Shown here: one piece after another, positions 20,340 to 32,219 of the stretch | How the letters are laid out: each line of letters starts with the position of its first letter | How positions within the stretch are numbered: position 1 is the first letter of the stretch | Origin: Platanthera guangdongensis | Taxonomy: Eukaryota > Streptophyta > Magnoliopsida > Asparagales > Orchidaceae | Assembly (NCBI GenBank): GCA_039583875.1 | Contig: CM077157.1 | Location: 77,934,346 to 77,998,345, forward strand | Direction: 5' to 3' | DNA: 64,000 nt | Position numbers and translations under genes: made by a program | Notes under the pieces: generated by a model | Seen by the model: the letters and a program-made list of their open reading frames with translations, nothing else | The model's database searches: none | What the model was told of the DNA's origin: nothing

Positions 20340-23300
20340 TTATTTAAGACATCCTCCATCTAACATTCCTAACTGATTTAGGAAGAAAGTGTGTTTCTTT
20401 TCATCCAAAGGCTTGGTGAAAATATCTCCCCTTTGTAAATCAGTTGGGATATACTGCAGTTCAATTTTGTTCTTTTCAACATTGTCCCTTAAGAAATGAT
20501 GCCTAATCTCTATGTGTTTTGTCCTACTATGGAGGACTGGATTTTGAGCTATGGAAATAGCACTTGTATTGTCACAAAAGATTTTTGACTTCTCTAAGTT
20601 GTAACCATAGTCTAGGAGTTGATTTTGAATCCACAATATTTGTGAACAACAACTGCCTGCAGCCATATATTCTGCTTCAGCAGTTGAAGTTGACACAGAT
20701 GTTTGTTTCTTACAAAACCAGGAGACAAGTCTATCACCAAGGAACTGACAAGTTCCACTGGTGCTTTTCCTGTCAATTCTGCATCCAGCATAATCAGCAT
20801 CAGAGAATCCAGTTAACTCAAATGCTGAATCTTTTGGATACCAAAGACCCAGATTTGGACAACTTTTAACATACCTAAGAATCCTCTTTACTAATGTGAG
20901 GTGTGACTCTCTAGGGCTAACTTGGAATCTAGCACATATACATGTAGCAAACATTATATCTGGTCTACTAGCTGTAAGATACAGTAAAGAGCCAATCATT
21001 GCTCTATATGTTGTCTGATCAACAGGTTTCCCATGTTCATCAGCATCTAGTACAGCATTGGTAGGCATGGGTGTTTTCATACAAGATGCCTCAGACATAC
21101 CAAATTTCTTAACCAGTTCATTAGCATATTTGGTTTGAGAAATAAAGATGCCTTCAGCATGTTGTTTGACTTGCAATCCTAGGAAGAAGGATAGCTCACC
21201 CATGCTACTCATCTCAAATTTAGAATGCATTAGGTTAGAAAACCTTCTGCACAATTTTGAGTCAGTAGAACCAAAGATGATATCGTCTACATAAATTTGT
21301 ACTAGTAGGGTATTGGACTTATGGGTTCTAATAAAAAGAGTTTGGTCTACTCTACCCCTTATAAAACCATTTTCCAAGAGAAAGCATGCTAGGGTCTCAT
21401 ACCATGCTCTAGGAGCTTGCTTGAGACCATATAATGCTTTATGTAGTTTGAATACATAATCAGGGTGAGTTGGAGAGATAAAACCTGGAGGTTGTCTGAC
21501 ATAGACTTCCTCTTTGATGTCTCCATTTAAAAAGGCACTCTTGACATCCATCTGATAAACCTTGAAGCCTTTGTGAGCTGCATAAGCTAGAAAAATTCTG
21601 ATGGCTTCCAATCTTGCAACAGGTGCAAAAGTCTGGTCGTAGTCAATTCCTTCTTCTTGAGAATATCCTTGGGCAACTAGCCTTGTCTTGTTCCTTATTA
21701 TTACTCCTTGATCATCCAGTTTATTTCTGAATACCCATTTTGTTCCAACAATGGAATGATCCTTTGGCTTTGGCACTAGTTCCCATACTTTGTTCCTCTC
21801 AAATTGATGCAACTCCTCTTGCATGGCAATGATCCAGTGTGGATCTTGCTCTGCATCTTGAATGGACTGAGGTTCAATTTGAGAAAGGAAACAGGTGTGC
21901 AACAGGTTTTGGTTGACCTGATTTCTGGTTTGCACACCAGCTGAGAGTTCTCCAATTATTTGGGTAATTGGATGGTCTCTTGATGTTACTAAATCAACAG
22001 GGGGTGTTGATTGTTCACCAACCTGTGTTGTTGTTTCCTCTTGTGGTACAACAACTGGCTCTTCATGTTGAGCTTCAATATATTGAGCATTGCTTTCATC
22101 TTCACTGCTTTCTTCTTCTTGAGCAACCTGTAGCTTGTTCATATCTTCAACTAGAGAGTGTTCCTGCAAAGGTTCTATGGTAGAAGAGATCTTCTCCTTG
22201 AAAGACATGTTAGTTTCATCAAAAGAAACATGAACAGATTCCTCAATTTTCAATGATGATTTATTATATACCCTATAGGCCTTGCTGATCATGGAGTATC
22301 CCAGAAACACTCCTTCATCAGCTTTGGCTTGAAATTTTGCTAAATATTTCTTATCATTATTGTGAATATAGCAAGTGCAGCCAAAAATTCTGAAATAGTC
22401 AACTTTAGGTTTCTTCCCTTTGAGTAATTCATAGGGAGTCTTTCCCTTCAGTTTATGTATCAGACTTCTGTTCAGCACATAGTTGGAGGTGTTCACTGCC
22501 TCTGCCCAGAAGGATAGAGGTAGATGAGCATCTGACAACAATGTAGTGGCAGATTCAATAAGGGTTCTATTTTTCCTTTCAGCTACCCCATTTTGTTGAG
22601 GAGTTCTAGGAGCTGAGAAAGTATGTCTGATCCCTTCACTCTGACAGAACTCTTGCATAAGAAGAGAATCAAACTCTGTCCCATGATCACTTCTGATCAG
22701 GGCAATGTGAGTATTGAACTCAATCTTTATACATTTGAGAAACTCTGTCAGACACTTAAAGTTATCAGACTTCTTCCTTAGAAAGAACACCCAAGTGAAT
22801 CTAGAGAAGTCATCTACAATCACTAAAGTGTAGGATTTCCCTCCTAGGCTTTGTACTGTGATGGGTCCAAATAGATCCATGTGTAACAGATACAATATCC
22901 TAGGTGAATCACTCTTATTAAGTGACTTGAAACTGTTTTTAGTTTGCTTGCCTAATTGACAAGCCTTGCAGAGTCCTTCCTTCTTGTAGGGGCCAGAAGG
23001 TAGTCCTCTAACAAGGTTGTCCTTGGAGAGCCTAGCAATAGTTCTAAGGTTTAGGTGTCCTAATCTCTTATGCCATAAAACATTTGGTCTACAAACTGAA
23101 TTGAATAAACAGATATCTATAGTAGTTGAAAGAAAATCTACTAGGTAGATGTTACCTTTCCTTTTACCTGTCAACACAGTTGTGTTGTCCTCTGACTTGA
23201 TTTTGCATAAGGTTTTGCTGAAGGTCACCTGGTAGCCTTCATCACATAGCTGACTGATGCTGATTAGGTTGTGCTTCAGTCCTTCCACATATGCTACCTT

Positions 23301-23453
23301 CTTGAAGGTTACAGAACCAATCTGGACTGCTCCATAACCTTTAGTTTGTCCAAAATTGGAGTCACCAAAGATAACTTTGGGTCCAAGCTTGGCTCTAAAG
23401 GAATTGAGGTTGTCCTTGTTCCCTGTCATGTGCTTAGAGCACCCACTATCCAA
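20340..23453 (-). CDS. pol: Element G pol: protease end, integrase, reverse transcriptase, RNase H
   Basis: Intact minus-strand frame of 1037 codons. Protease: D-S-G at residues 2-4 (preceding residues lie across a frameshift, see gag). GAG-pre-integrase [12 protein letters not shown] and CKACQLGKQ. Integrase catalytic triad: D near 193 (HMDLFGP), D near 256 (RSDHGTEF) and E near 292 (GVAERKNRT). [26 protein letters not shown] and catalytic YVDD near 721-724. RNase [18 protein letters not shown] and DNTSAI. The C-terminus ends [10 protein letters not shown] then [10 protein letters not shown], as in Sireviruses. It would copy element RNA into cDNA and insert it in the nucleus. It is the best-preserved coding region in the window; expression depends on the shifted gag frame upstream. 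Confidence 0.96.
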   Translation of the reverse strand: MDSGCSKHMTGNKDNLNSFRAKLGPKVIFGDSNFGQTKGYGAVQIGSVTFKKVAYVEGLKHNLISISQLCDEGYQVTFSKTLCKIKSEDNTTVLTGKRKGNIYLVDFLSTTIDICLFNSVCRPNVLWHKRLGHLNLRTIARLSKDNLVRGLPSGPYKKEGLCKACQLGKQTKNSFKSLNKSDSPRILYLLHMDLFGPITVQSLGGKSYTLVIVDDFSRFTWVFFLRKKSDNFKCLTEFLKCIKIEFNTHIALIRSDHGTEFDSLLMQEFCQSEGIRHTFSAPRTPQQNGVAERKNRTLIESATTLLSDAHLPLSFWAEAVNTSNYVLNRSLIHKLKGKTPYELLKGKKPKVDYFRIFGCTCYIHNNDKKYLAKFQAKADEGVFLGYSMISKAYRVYNKSSLKIEESVHVSFDETNMSFKEKISSTIEPLQEHSLVEDMNKLQVAQEEESSEDESNAQYIEAQHEEPVVVPQEETTTQVGEQSTPPVDLVTSRDHPITQIIGELSAGVQTRNQVNQNLLHTCFLSQIEPQSIQDAEQDPHWIIAMQEELHQFERNKVWELVPKPKDHSIVGTKWVFRNKLDDQGVIIRNKTRLVAQGYSQEEGIDYDQTFAPVARLEAIRIFLAYAAHKGFKVYQMDVKSAFLNGDIKEEVYVRQPPGFISPTHPDYVFKLHKALYGLKQAPRAWYETLACFLLENGFIRGRVDQTLFIRTHKSNTLLVQIYVDDIIFGSTDSKLCRRFSNLMHSKFEMSSMGELSFFLGLQVKQHAEGIFISQTKYANELVKKFGMSEASCMKTPMPTNAVLDADEHGKPVDQTTYRAMIGSLLYLTASRPDIMFATCICARFQVSPRESHLTLVKRILRYVKSCPNLGLWYPKDSAFELTGFSDADYAGCRIDRKSTSGTCQFLGDRLVSWFCKKQTSVSTSTAEAEYMAAGSCCSQILWIQNQLLDYGYNLEKSKIFCDNTSAISIAQNPVLHSRTKHIEIRHHFLRDNVEKNKIELQYIPTDLQRGDIFTKPLDEKKHTFFLNQLGMLDGGCLK

Positions 23454-25536
23454 GATACCATTGCTGGTTAGATGTTGGATAGGTCTTCACCTGCACATGA
23501 AACAATTTACTTGTTTTTGACCCAGTTTACCTTGGGCCTAGGTTGATAACCTCTAAATTCAGAAATGAAAGACATCCCTGGCTGACTCTTATATCCTTCA
23601 GGATGATATCTCCTTGGAGGTAAAATCCATTCAGTATAAGGGTTGAAGGTTTGGGATGAAGAACCCTCAGGATTCAATTTTGACTTGCCATTGAAAAAAT
23701 TTCCAGAGCTCTGACCTCTGTTCGACGATCTTGGAGCTGAGTTCGACGATCTTGGGTCAGATCGTCGAGCTCCGTTCGACGGTCGACTATGGCTGAGGTC
23801 AGGTATATGGGATCGTCGACCAGCGTTCGACGATCTTGGCTTAGATCGTCGATCAGCGTTCGACAATTTGTCCTGAGATCGTCGAGCTGCGTTTGGCGAT
23901 CGTCGATCTTCATTCGGCGATCGTCGATCAGAATTTTTCCTGGCAACCTCTACAACTCCCTTTCCCTTGTCAGAAATGAACTTGATAGGGGTTGTTAGAA
24001 CAATAGGTTTGCTGGATGAGGCACCCAAGCCCAGTGTACTGTTGAATCTTGAGTTCACTGTGCTTGTGATGTCCATCAGCTTGATGCTTCTCCCATTGAG
24101 AGATTCTTCAAGCTTCTTGGCCTCAGAGAGTTCACTCTTCAGTGAAGCTATCTGTTCCCTATAGTTCTCCAACTCCTGAGAGATTTTGAGGTTTTCTGAT
24201 TTTAAACCACTTTGTTCAGATAATTGATTTCTGAGAGAGATGATCTCTTTCTCAGACTTTAGCAGGTCTAAACATAGTGCTTTAAATTCAAATTTAAAAT
24301 CTTCTGAAGTGAAATCAAAAGAGCTGATTACCTGATCTTTTTCAGGTTGAGTCTCTGAGTCTGATTCTGACTCCTCTTCCTCTGAGTTGTGTTGTGAGGC
24401 ATTGATTGCCATCATGCAGAACTCCTTTTCCTCTGCATCATCCTCATCATCACTTGAGCTGGAAGAGGCTTCTGACTCCTCTTCAGTCTCACTCCAGGAT
24501 TCAGCAACAAATCCTTTCCTTGTGTGCTTATTTCTGCTGGAGGAAGGTTTGCTACTCCATTCCTTTTGGAGTCCTTCTCCTTTCTTCTTTCTTTTCTGTC
24601 CCTTCTGTCCTTGTTCTTGTTCTCTGGACAGTCAGGAACCATATGCCCTGGTTTCCTGCAACCAAAGCAAATGATGTCTTTGCTATTGCCAATGGACTTG
24701 TCATATCTTGGCTTATCCTGCTCCTTGTATGATCTTCTTCTGAAGTCCTTTCTGGCCATCTTATAGAATCTTTTGGCCAACAAGCTGAGAAGTTCATCAT
24801 TGGCTGTTCCTTTTTCTTCAGGCAGATCCTCAGTTGCCTTGAATGCTATAGTCTTCTCCTTTCTTGTGGCTGGTGAAGCAGCCTTCTGTTCTTCTTCTCT
24901 GTTCTTGATGAGTAGCTCATAAGATTTGAGCTTACCCAACAAGGCTTCAGTGGTGATCTCATTCAGACTTCTGGCATCTTTAATTGGCCAGATTCTTGAA
25001 TCCCAAGTGCTGGGGAAGCACATTAGGATCTTGTCATTAAGTTCTGTCAGTGAGATCTCTTTGTCTAATGTCCTCAGTTCACTGACAATTAGACTCAGTC
25101 TGTTGTACATGTCTCCCACTGACTTTGTTTCTCCCTTCTTGAAGTTCTCATATTGGGAGATGAGATGGGATCTTCTGTCCTTTCTCTCATCAGCTGAGCC
25201 AGAGACAATTTCTGAGAGCTTGTCCCAAATTTCCTTGGCTAAATTGCATTCAGCTACTTTTTGAATAATGTCATCTGACATTGTCTGAGCTAAAATGTTC
25301 ATTGCCTTGGCATCAGCTACTTTCCACTTTTTGATGTCAGCATCTGTTCCTGATGGAGGTGGAACAACATTTGTGCTTGTGCCCTCTGGAGGTCTTGGAC
25401 ACACTGTCAAAACAGAATTAAAAATGTCTTCGTCAATAGAATTCATGTAGAGTCTAATCCTTGCTTTCCAAAGTGCAAACTTTGACAGATTGCACACTGG
25501 AGGTCTGGTGCTAGCATAATCTTTGTTTTGGGCCAT
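23454..25536 (-). pseudogene. gag: Element G gag, two frameshifts
   Basis: Starts at ATG 25536, about 115 bp after the primer site. The N-terminal part is UBN2-like gag (FALWKARIRLYMNSIDEDIF; LSEIVSGSADERKDRRSHL). A CCHC knuckle CFGCRKPGHMVPDC lies at 24628-24669. Near 24530 a one-base shift moves the true frame to the one ending at 23507. That frame holds an acidic Ser/Glu stretch, a leucine-rich coiled coil (about 24100-24300), then an RRS-rich repeat region and a basic, aromatic tail. A second shift next to the protease (an extra G near 23452) separates gag from pol. A long coiled-coil Gag is typical of Sireviruses. Confidence 0.85.
23715..23935 (-). repeat. Palindrome array inside G gag coding sequence
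   Basis: Units such as GATCGTCGA-7 bp-TCGACGATC occur six or more times. On the minus strand they are translated as repeated RRS with N, D and P between (for example DRRSPNEDRRSPNAARRSQ). This is the same DNA motif as the LTR and the internal promoter array of G, here held in an open reading frame. Confidence 0.92.
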
Positions 25537-25650
25537 GACTTGTGCAAGCTAAATCTAATAATGAAATATAAAAGAAGGATCTAGTTTGGGATCTTTGGGG
25601 TTCAGGTGTTAGCCTGTACAACCAAACAGATATGGTATGTTTAACCAACC

Positions 25651-25664
25651 TGGCTCTGATACCA
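25651..25664 (-). other. Primer-binding site of G (initiator-Met tRNA)
   Basis: TGGCTCTGATACCA is the complement of TGGTATCAGAGCCA, two bases from the LTR edge at 25667. It is a full-length tRNA-iMet match. The stretch 25537-25650 is untranslated leader with no other feature seen. Confidence 0.95.
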
Positions 25665-25666
25665 AT

Positions 25667-27236
25667 TGAAAGGGGAAACTAGATCAGATATACTCTAGAA
25701 GGGGGGGTGAATAGAGTATATGGTGCTTTTTAAAACACAAAGAAAAACTTTTGCAAAGCTTTACAACAATTGTTGTAATAAGTGTAAGCAGGGAAGCAGA
25801 AATAAAACTAATCACAAACTAAGCTATGCAGAAACTAAGCACAAGAAAAGCTAGGCCAGAAACAAAAAGAAAACATGCAAAACCAGATGACACAAGGAAT
25901 TATAGTGGTTCCCCAACTTGGTACATCCACTCTTCTACCACCCTAGGTAGGAATCCACTGCAGGATGAGTTGATCAGGTGTCCTGGGCACCAATGAGCTT
26001 TTGATAAGGTGCTCAAAAACCAAAACAGATTTTTTGATCAGGTGACTTGCCACCAATGAGCTTTTGACAAGGTGCTCAAAAACCAGATTCAAACTTTTGA
26101 AGGGAGTTTGAAAAACCCTTTACAGAGTGGGGGTGAGAGAGTGATGGCAGTCTTCTCTTTTCTCAAACAACTGAGAAGACTAAGTGGATTGATTTCAAAG
26201 CTCCCCCTGAGTCCTTGATCTTCAGGAAGATGAGCTTTGCTGAGGGTGATAGGCCTTCAAAGATAGATCTCCAGCAAAAGATGATTTCAGCAAGCTGAAA
26301 TGTTGAGTGTCTGGAGTCTTGAAATGATGTTGGCCTTGAACACTTTGAGAGCTGAAGAGATCTGAAGATTTGTTTGAAAGCTTGATCTCTTTGATGAGTG
26401 TTCTTCAGAATTCTTATTGACAGAATATTTTCAAAAGAGTCTCTGTATATTGAGTTGTGTCCTGTTCTTGTCAATCTCTATATTTGATTCAAAAACATTC
26501 TCTCTTTTATTCTCTGTGTCTGAATAGGATATTACTCTGTCAAAGATAGCCGTTGGTCTGCATTGATTACAGCCTTAATTGCATAATTTCTTCTAAAGGA
26601 AAGTCCACTGATTTGTTCCTTGAAAAATCCCTTGAAACTTGCTCCAGAAGTAAATGAAAACGGCTGCCAGATCTTCTGAATAAAATGCAGAATAACTTCT
26701 ATCTGATTTGAATTTGAATTCTGAAAGATAACTGAAATCGTCGAACTGAGCTCTGCTATCGTCGATCTGAGCTCAGCGACCTGGAAACTACAAGCAGCAA
26801 CATAATCGTCGATCTGAGCTCAAAGATCGTCGAACTGAGCTCAGAGATAAGGATCCAGTGCAGAGTCAAAATCGTCGACCTGAGCTCACCAATCGTCGAA
26901 TGGAGTTCGACGATATTGCGAAGTTGAGCTCAGCGATTGTCGAGTGGAGCTCGACGATATTATATGGTTTGAGCTCAGCGATCGTCGAATGGAGCTCGAC
27001 GATCTGCAGAAGTTGAGCTAGACGATCGTCGACCGGAGTTCGACGAATCGTCGTGCTGAGCTCGACGATTAGACTTAGTCTCCAGAAAAACTTGGTCTTC
27101 AGGGCAGCTTCCAAACCTAGACTCCTGATCCCTTAGACTCAATTCTAATTGACCTATTAAGCTATACAGAAGGTCAAACACAGATTCCTAGAGACATAGT
27201 GATCCTGACCCAAATTAGTAATAGGGTGTTCCAACA
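25667..27236 (-). repeat. Element G 5' LTR
   Basis: Nearly identical to 15073-16645, with the same TGAAAGG and CCAACA ends. Observed differences include the G-run length, one deleted G near 25921 and about a dozen single-base changes, some at CG sites in the array. Confidence 0.95.
26737..27070. repeat. ATCGTCGA / TTCGACGAT array in the G 5' LTR
   Basis: ATCGTCGA starts at 26737 and 26758, then 26805 and 26826, so neighbours are 21 bp apart. GAGCTC palindromes sit between. Further right, full inverted units ATCGTCGA-ATGGAG-TTCGACGAT appear. The array lies in the U3 part of the LTR. Confidence 0.93.
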
Positions 27237-27487
27237 GAGGAGTTTGGCCGAATCTAGTACACTACTAGATAGGCAAAGGGGGAAAGTGGATGTACCCAAA
27301 GTTTGGGGAACCACTATAAAACTATGTGTCTACTGTGTGTTTGTGGATTGCTGAGATTGCTGAATGTGTGCTGTGATAAATTAGATATAATTCTGTGATA
27401 TTATCTGTTTGCTGCCTAAAAAGTTAAAAGATTCAAGTCACCTATTCACCCCCCCCCCCTCTAGGTGCTTAGGGACAATATCTTTCA
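27237..27487 (+). repeat. Element F 3' LTR, right piece
   Basis: Continues the F LTR after the G insertion, matching about 5433-5683 of the 5' LTR. It ends ...ATATCTTTCA and is followed by the ATCGC duplication and the pol gene of A. Confidence 0.95.
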
Positions 27488-30283
27488 ATCGCCACGCAAT
27501 TGCATGGCAAATCTCTGACTTAAAGGGGATTAGCCCCTCCTTTTGCACCCATAAGATTTTTCTTAACGATAATTGCCGCAAAACGATTCAGCCGCAGCTT
27601 CGTCTTAACCCAAACATGAAAGATGTCGTTAAAGCCGAAATTATTAAGTTATTAGATGCGGGGATTATCTACCCTATTTCGGACAGTGCATGGGTTAGTC
27701 CCGTGCATGTCGTGCACAAGAAGGGCGGTCTTACCGTAGTGGCGAATGAGCATAACGAGCTCGTCCCAACTCGTACTGTTACGGGTTGGCGAGTGTGCAT
27801 CGATTATAGAAAACTTAATGACGCCACCCGCAAGGGCCATTTTCCTCTGCCATTTCTAGACCAGATTATAGAGCGTTTATCCGGTCATCCGTATTATTGT
27901 TTTCTTGATGGTTTATCGGGGTTTTTCCAAATCCCCATTTCCCCCGATGATCAAGAGAAAACAAATTTTACTTGCCCGTTTGGCACCTTCGCCTATCGAA
28001 GAATGCCATTTGGTCTCTACAATGCGCCAGCTACATTCCAAAGATGTATGCTAGAGATCTTTGGCGAGCTAGTAGAAGACATTATGGAAGTCATTATGGA
28101 TGACTTTTCTGTTTTCGGACGCTCTTTTCCCGATTGCCTTCACAATTTAGATCGTGTCCTTCAACGGTGCGAGGACACAAGCCTTGTATTAAATTGGGAA
28201 AAATGCAACTTTATGGTTCGAGGAGGTTTGGTCCTTGGCCATATGATTTCGTCTAAGGGGATAGAGGTGGATAAGGCCAAGATAGAAATCATAGAAAAAC
28301 TTCTGCATGCAACAAACGTAAAATCTATTAGGAGTTTCTTAGGCAATGCGGGCTTTTATCGACGCTTCATTCAAGACTTTTCAAAAATAACAAAGCCGCT
28401 TACTCACCTCTTGGAAAAGGAATCACGTTTCATCTTTAGTAGCGAATGTGAGTCCGCCTTTAATTTAATAAAACAAAAACTTATCTCTTCACAAATTTTA
28501 GTGGCCCCTAATTGGTCCCTTCCGTTCGAAATAATGTGCGACGCTAGTGATATTGCCTTAGGTGCCGTTCTTGGCCAACGCGTAGAAAAACATTTTCATC
28601 CTATTTATTACGCTAGCAAGATGCTCACTTCCGCCCAAGTAAATTACACGACAACGGAAAAGGAACTCTTAGCTGTCATTTTCGCTTTTGATAAGTTTCG
28701 CTCGTATATAACGCTATCTAAAGATATCATTTTTACCGATCACTACGCGCTTAAATATTTATTAGCTAAAAATGATGCGAAGCCCCGCCTTCTTCGATGG
28801 ACTCTCCTCCTATAAGAGTTTGATTTGGAGATCCGAGATAAGCGGGGAGCGGAAAATCTAGCGGCAGACCACCTCTCCCGTTTAGAAAATCTGGGTGCGG
28901 AAGCGCTCGTCGAATCAGAAATAAATGACAGATTCCCCAAGGAACGCCTTCTTGCCATTAATAAATCTTCGTCATCTTCTCCTTGGTTTGCAGACTTTGC
29001 AAATTTCTTAGTAGCCCGGGTCCTTCCAAAAGAGTTTTTCAGTCATCAAAAGAAGAAATTCTTTTCTGACTTGAAAAATTTCTTTTGGGAGTACCCATTT
29101 CTTTTTCGTATCTGCGCGGACCAAGCGGTCCGAAGATGCGTTGCGGGTGTGGAGTGCTTACAAATTCTTAAGCACTGCCACGAGGGTCCAGTCGGCGGGC
29201 ATTATCAAGCCAACCGGACCGCTCGAAAGGCGCTAGAGGCGGGCTACTTTTGGCCCACTCTCTTCAAAGCCGCGCATAATTTTGTGCGCGCATGCGATAG
29301 CTGTCAGCGGTCGGGTAACATCTCTCGTCGCGACGAGATGCCCCAAAACATGTTTTTAGAGTGCAAAGTCTTCGATTTGTGGGGCATAGATTTTGTTGGC
29401 CCCCTACCTCCATCTTTCAAAAATATGTATATTTTAGTGTCGGTGGACTACGTATCGAGGTGGGCAGAAGCGCAAGCTCTCCCCACCAACGATGCGCGAG
29501 TCGTCGTTACATTTCTTAAAAAACTATTTTCTCGCTTTGGCACGCCTCGCGCAATTGTTAGTGATAGGGGAACGCATTTCTGTAACGCTCTTATGGCTAA
29601 GACGTTAGCTAAATACGGAGTCACGCACAAGCTTGCCACCCCCTACCACCCGCAAACAAGTGGCCAAGTCGAGGTAGTAAATCGAGAGATTAAGCGAATT
29701 TTAGAAAAAACCGTTTCACTAAATAGGAAAGATTGGTCCGTTAAACTCGACGATGCATTGTGGGCGTATCAGACGGCATACAAAACCGCAATTGGTTGTA
29801 CACCGTTCCGGTTAGTCTACGGCAAAGCGTGCCATTTACCCGTAGAATTAGAGCATCGCGCTCTTTGGGCTTTAAAACTCTTAAACCTCGACTCCAACTT
29901 AGCCGCTCAGAATAGAAAACTGCAACTAAACGAGCTCGATGAATGGCCTGCGAACGCTTACGAGAGCAATAAATTCTATAAGGAGCGCTCTAAGTTATAT
30001 CACGATCGAAAAATCAAGTCCCAAAAAATATTTTCTCCGGGCGATCTTGTCCTTCTTTACAATTCACGTCTTAGGCTTTTTTCCAGGAAAACTAAAATCT
30101 AGATGGTCCGGTCCCTTCCTAGTTGAAGATGTTTTTCCATATGGAACCGTACTCGTCTCCCACCCGGACAAAGGTTCATTTAAGGTAAACGGTCATCGGT
30201 TAAAGTCTTATATAGCAGGCGACCAAGTGATCGGTTTTAGCGAAACCATAACTTTCCTCCACATTATAAACCCGCCAAAATAG
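27488..30283 (+). pseudogene. pol: Element A pol: reverse transcriptase, RNase H, integrase
   Basis: Continuation of the A polyprotein after F. RT begins HAIAWQISDLKGISPSFCTHK, then YRKLNDATRKGHFPLP and the catalytic IMDD (VIMDDFSVFG, near 28090). RNase H: MCDASDIALGAVLGQ and TTTEKELLAVIFAFDKF. TAA 28813-28815 interrupts the frame just before [22 protein letters not shown]. Integrase: zinc finger [12 protein letters not shown]...CDSCQRSGN, then catalytic D (WGIDFVGP), D ([10 protein letters not shown]) and E ([12 protein letters not shown]). A one-base shift in the T-run near 30078 moves the tail to another frame that ends at 30283 (SHPDKGSFKVNGHRLK). With one stop and one shift it is defective but recent-looking. 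The first codons shown before 27488 belong to F. Confidence 0.93.
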
Positions 30284-32034
30284 TCAAGCTACACGACTAT
30301 AAACAAAGCGCTCCTGGGAGGCACCCCTCGCTTATCTTTTTCGCTCTTTCCTTATTATATCTGCTGTTTTTTTTCTAATAAACGCAGGGTTTCTGATCGG
30401 CCTCCCCCTACGCGTTTCAGGGAAGCTTCTACCCCCTTCCCTTTATTTTCTTTGTTTATATTGTCTTTCCTTTTTTGTTCCGCATACTTACGATACAACA
30501 TTGGGGACAATGTTGGACTTAAGTATGAGGGTATTTTCGTGCTTTACTTTCTGCACTTTAATTTTTTTCTGCATTTCAAAAAATACAAAAAAAAATCAAA
30601 ACAAAAAAAAAATAAAAAAACATCTTAAAATGAAAAAAAAAATTAAATGAAAAATCCAAAAAAAAATTTTGTTCTCTTTTTTCTTTTTTCCAAAAACTCA
30701 AAAACAATTAAAAAAAAAGAGAAAACAAAAAAATATATTTAGTTTCACTTTGTAAATATTTTTTGTACATACTCTTTTCTCCCTCCCCTCTTCCTCATTC
30801 TTGTAAAAACCTCTCTTTTTCTCCCATATTTTTGTACATAGAATGAAAATTCTCTTAAAAAAATACAAAAAAAGATAATAGTTCAAAAAAATTTCAAAAA
30901 AAAAATTTTGAAAAACAAAAATACAAAAAAAAAGAGATAATAAATGAAAAACAATAAAAGTAAAAAAAATGATAATAAAAAGTATAAAAATAAAAAAAAA
31001 TGTTTTGAAACAAATAAATCAAATATTCCATCGTTAACTTTCCTGCTATCCAAAAATTCAGTTTTGAGTTTATTTATATGTGAATTTGATTAATTCTTTG
31101 TTCACTACCCGTTTGTTAATTATTGATTGAAAAATTTAAATACCCGGGGTTAAGTTTTAAAGAATTCATTATACTTTGATAAAAATAGCGAACTCGTTTT
31201 AGACACTACTTCTAATTTTTCATTAATAGGAGCACGTATATTATGTTAGGAAATAACGAATATAGAATTCAATTATACTTACTTTTAGCTTTCTGAAAAA
31301 AAAATTGGAACGTACAAATTATTAAGGTTACTCTCAAAAATTTTTAGGATTAAAAATCTAGTTTTCCTTTCTCCCCTTACCTTTCATGACCTACTTGCCA
31401 TGCAAAATTTTATCCTCAAAAGATCCTATGTCAATGGGAATAAGATTTCGTTCCGTAAACATAGGCACCCAATAATTTAAAAAGATTATATATGGAGTTA
31501 GATGATAAAATTCATTACTCCTACAAATATACATTGGGTTAATTCTTATGAAGTTGAAAAACAAAAATCATATTAGGAAAATAAGATTTCATTTTCCTAA
31601 TAACCCAAAAGAAAAAAATGGAGGTTCGAGAAAAAATTACCTCACCTCAAATATCAAAACCCTCTTCATAAACCCACTACCCCCTTAGCCAATTACACGA
31701 TTCTAGAATTAATTCAAAAATCTTTTTGAGAGCATAATTAGTAAATTGTATTATTTCCAGTAGCACTCGTATAAGCTAGAGTTCTTATAATTCCAAACTA
31801 TTTTCGTTAATCTAACCATTACAAATGTTGTCTTCTATTTGATTGCATCAAGAAGTCTTTTGGCCAAAACATTTGCGCTATTTAAATCATCTATATAATT
31901 TTAGGACTTAACTCTTACACCCCGTATATTTATTTTGATCTCTCTTATAATTGATTAAGCGATAGCTAAAACTTAGAGTTTTTTTATTCCTTATAGATTC
32001 ACCTCAAACTTTTGCTCTGGAATAGCAAAAACAT
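30284..32034 (+). other. Element A post-pol non-coding region
   Basis: No credible gene. ACATTGGGGACAATGT near 30498 is the spacer motif commonly seen after Athila pol. From about 30560 to 31020 it is a low-complexity A-rich and T-rich stretch; the remainder is AT-rich unique sequence. A polypurine-like word AAGTATGAGGGTATT at 30521 resembles the true tract at 32035. Confidence 0.75.
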
Positions 32035-32049
32035 AAGTATGGGGGTATT
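32035..32049 (+). other. Element A polypurine tract
   Basis: AAGTATGGGGGTATT lies immediately before the LTR TGAT. Its form is close to that of B (GCATGGGGGAGTT before TGATG). Confidence 0.85.
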
Positions 32050-32219
32050 TGATAAATTGTAAATATACGTATTTTTGTGCACTTTAATTTAGTCGTTTTC
32101 ATTTATTTTCATCATTTTTACTTATTTTTGTTCAATAAAATACTCCTCTTCTTGTAAATTTACTACTAACTTGTTTTCTTTAATTTTGCAGAAAAATTTC
32201 AAAATTTGCCAAAATTGGG

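Larger units (their letters stand above)
15073..27236 (-). mobile_element. Element G: young Sirevirus-like Ty1/copia retrotransposon
   Basis: Complete minus-strand element: 5' LTR 25667-27236, iMet primer site, gag, pol, internal palindrome array, accessory ORF, polypurine tract, 3' LTR 15073-16645. By eye the LTRs differ at about a dozen substitutions and two small indels over 1570 bp. At an assumed grass-type rate of 1.3e-8 per site per year this suggests well under one million years. Pol is a single intact frame. Gag and the accessory gene each carry a few frameshifts, so full activity is unlikely. Confidence 0.95.
3617..27487 (+). mobile_element. Element F: Sirevirus-like Ty1/copia retrotransposon, interrupted by G
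   Basis: Structure: LTR 3617-5683, initiator-Met-tRNA primer site, gag, integrase, RT, RNase H, palindrome array, long accessory ORF, polypurine tract, then 3' LTR in two pieces (13209-15072 and 27237-27487). Gene order IN before RT places it in Ty1/copia. The extra post-pol gene and palindrome-rich LTR are what is known of Sireviruses. Coding regions carry several stops and frameshifts, and an internal deletion removes the gag zinc knuckle and protease core, so F is defective. It is flanked by perfect 5-bp duplications. Confidence 0.93.

Noticed and set aside
27409..27487. N-terminal extension of the A RT frame
   Set aside because: These codons belong to the end of the F 3' LTR. The true A sequence starts after the ATCGC duplication.
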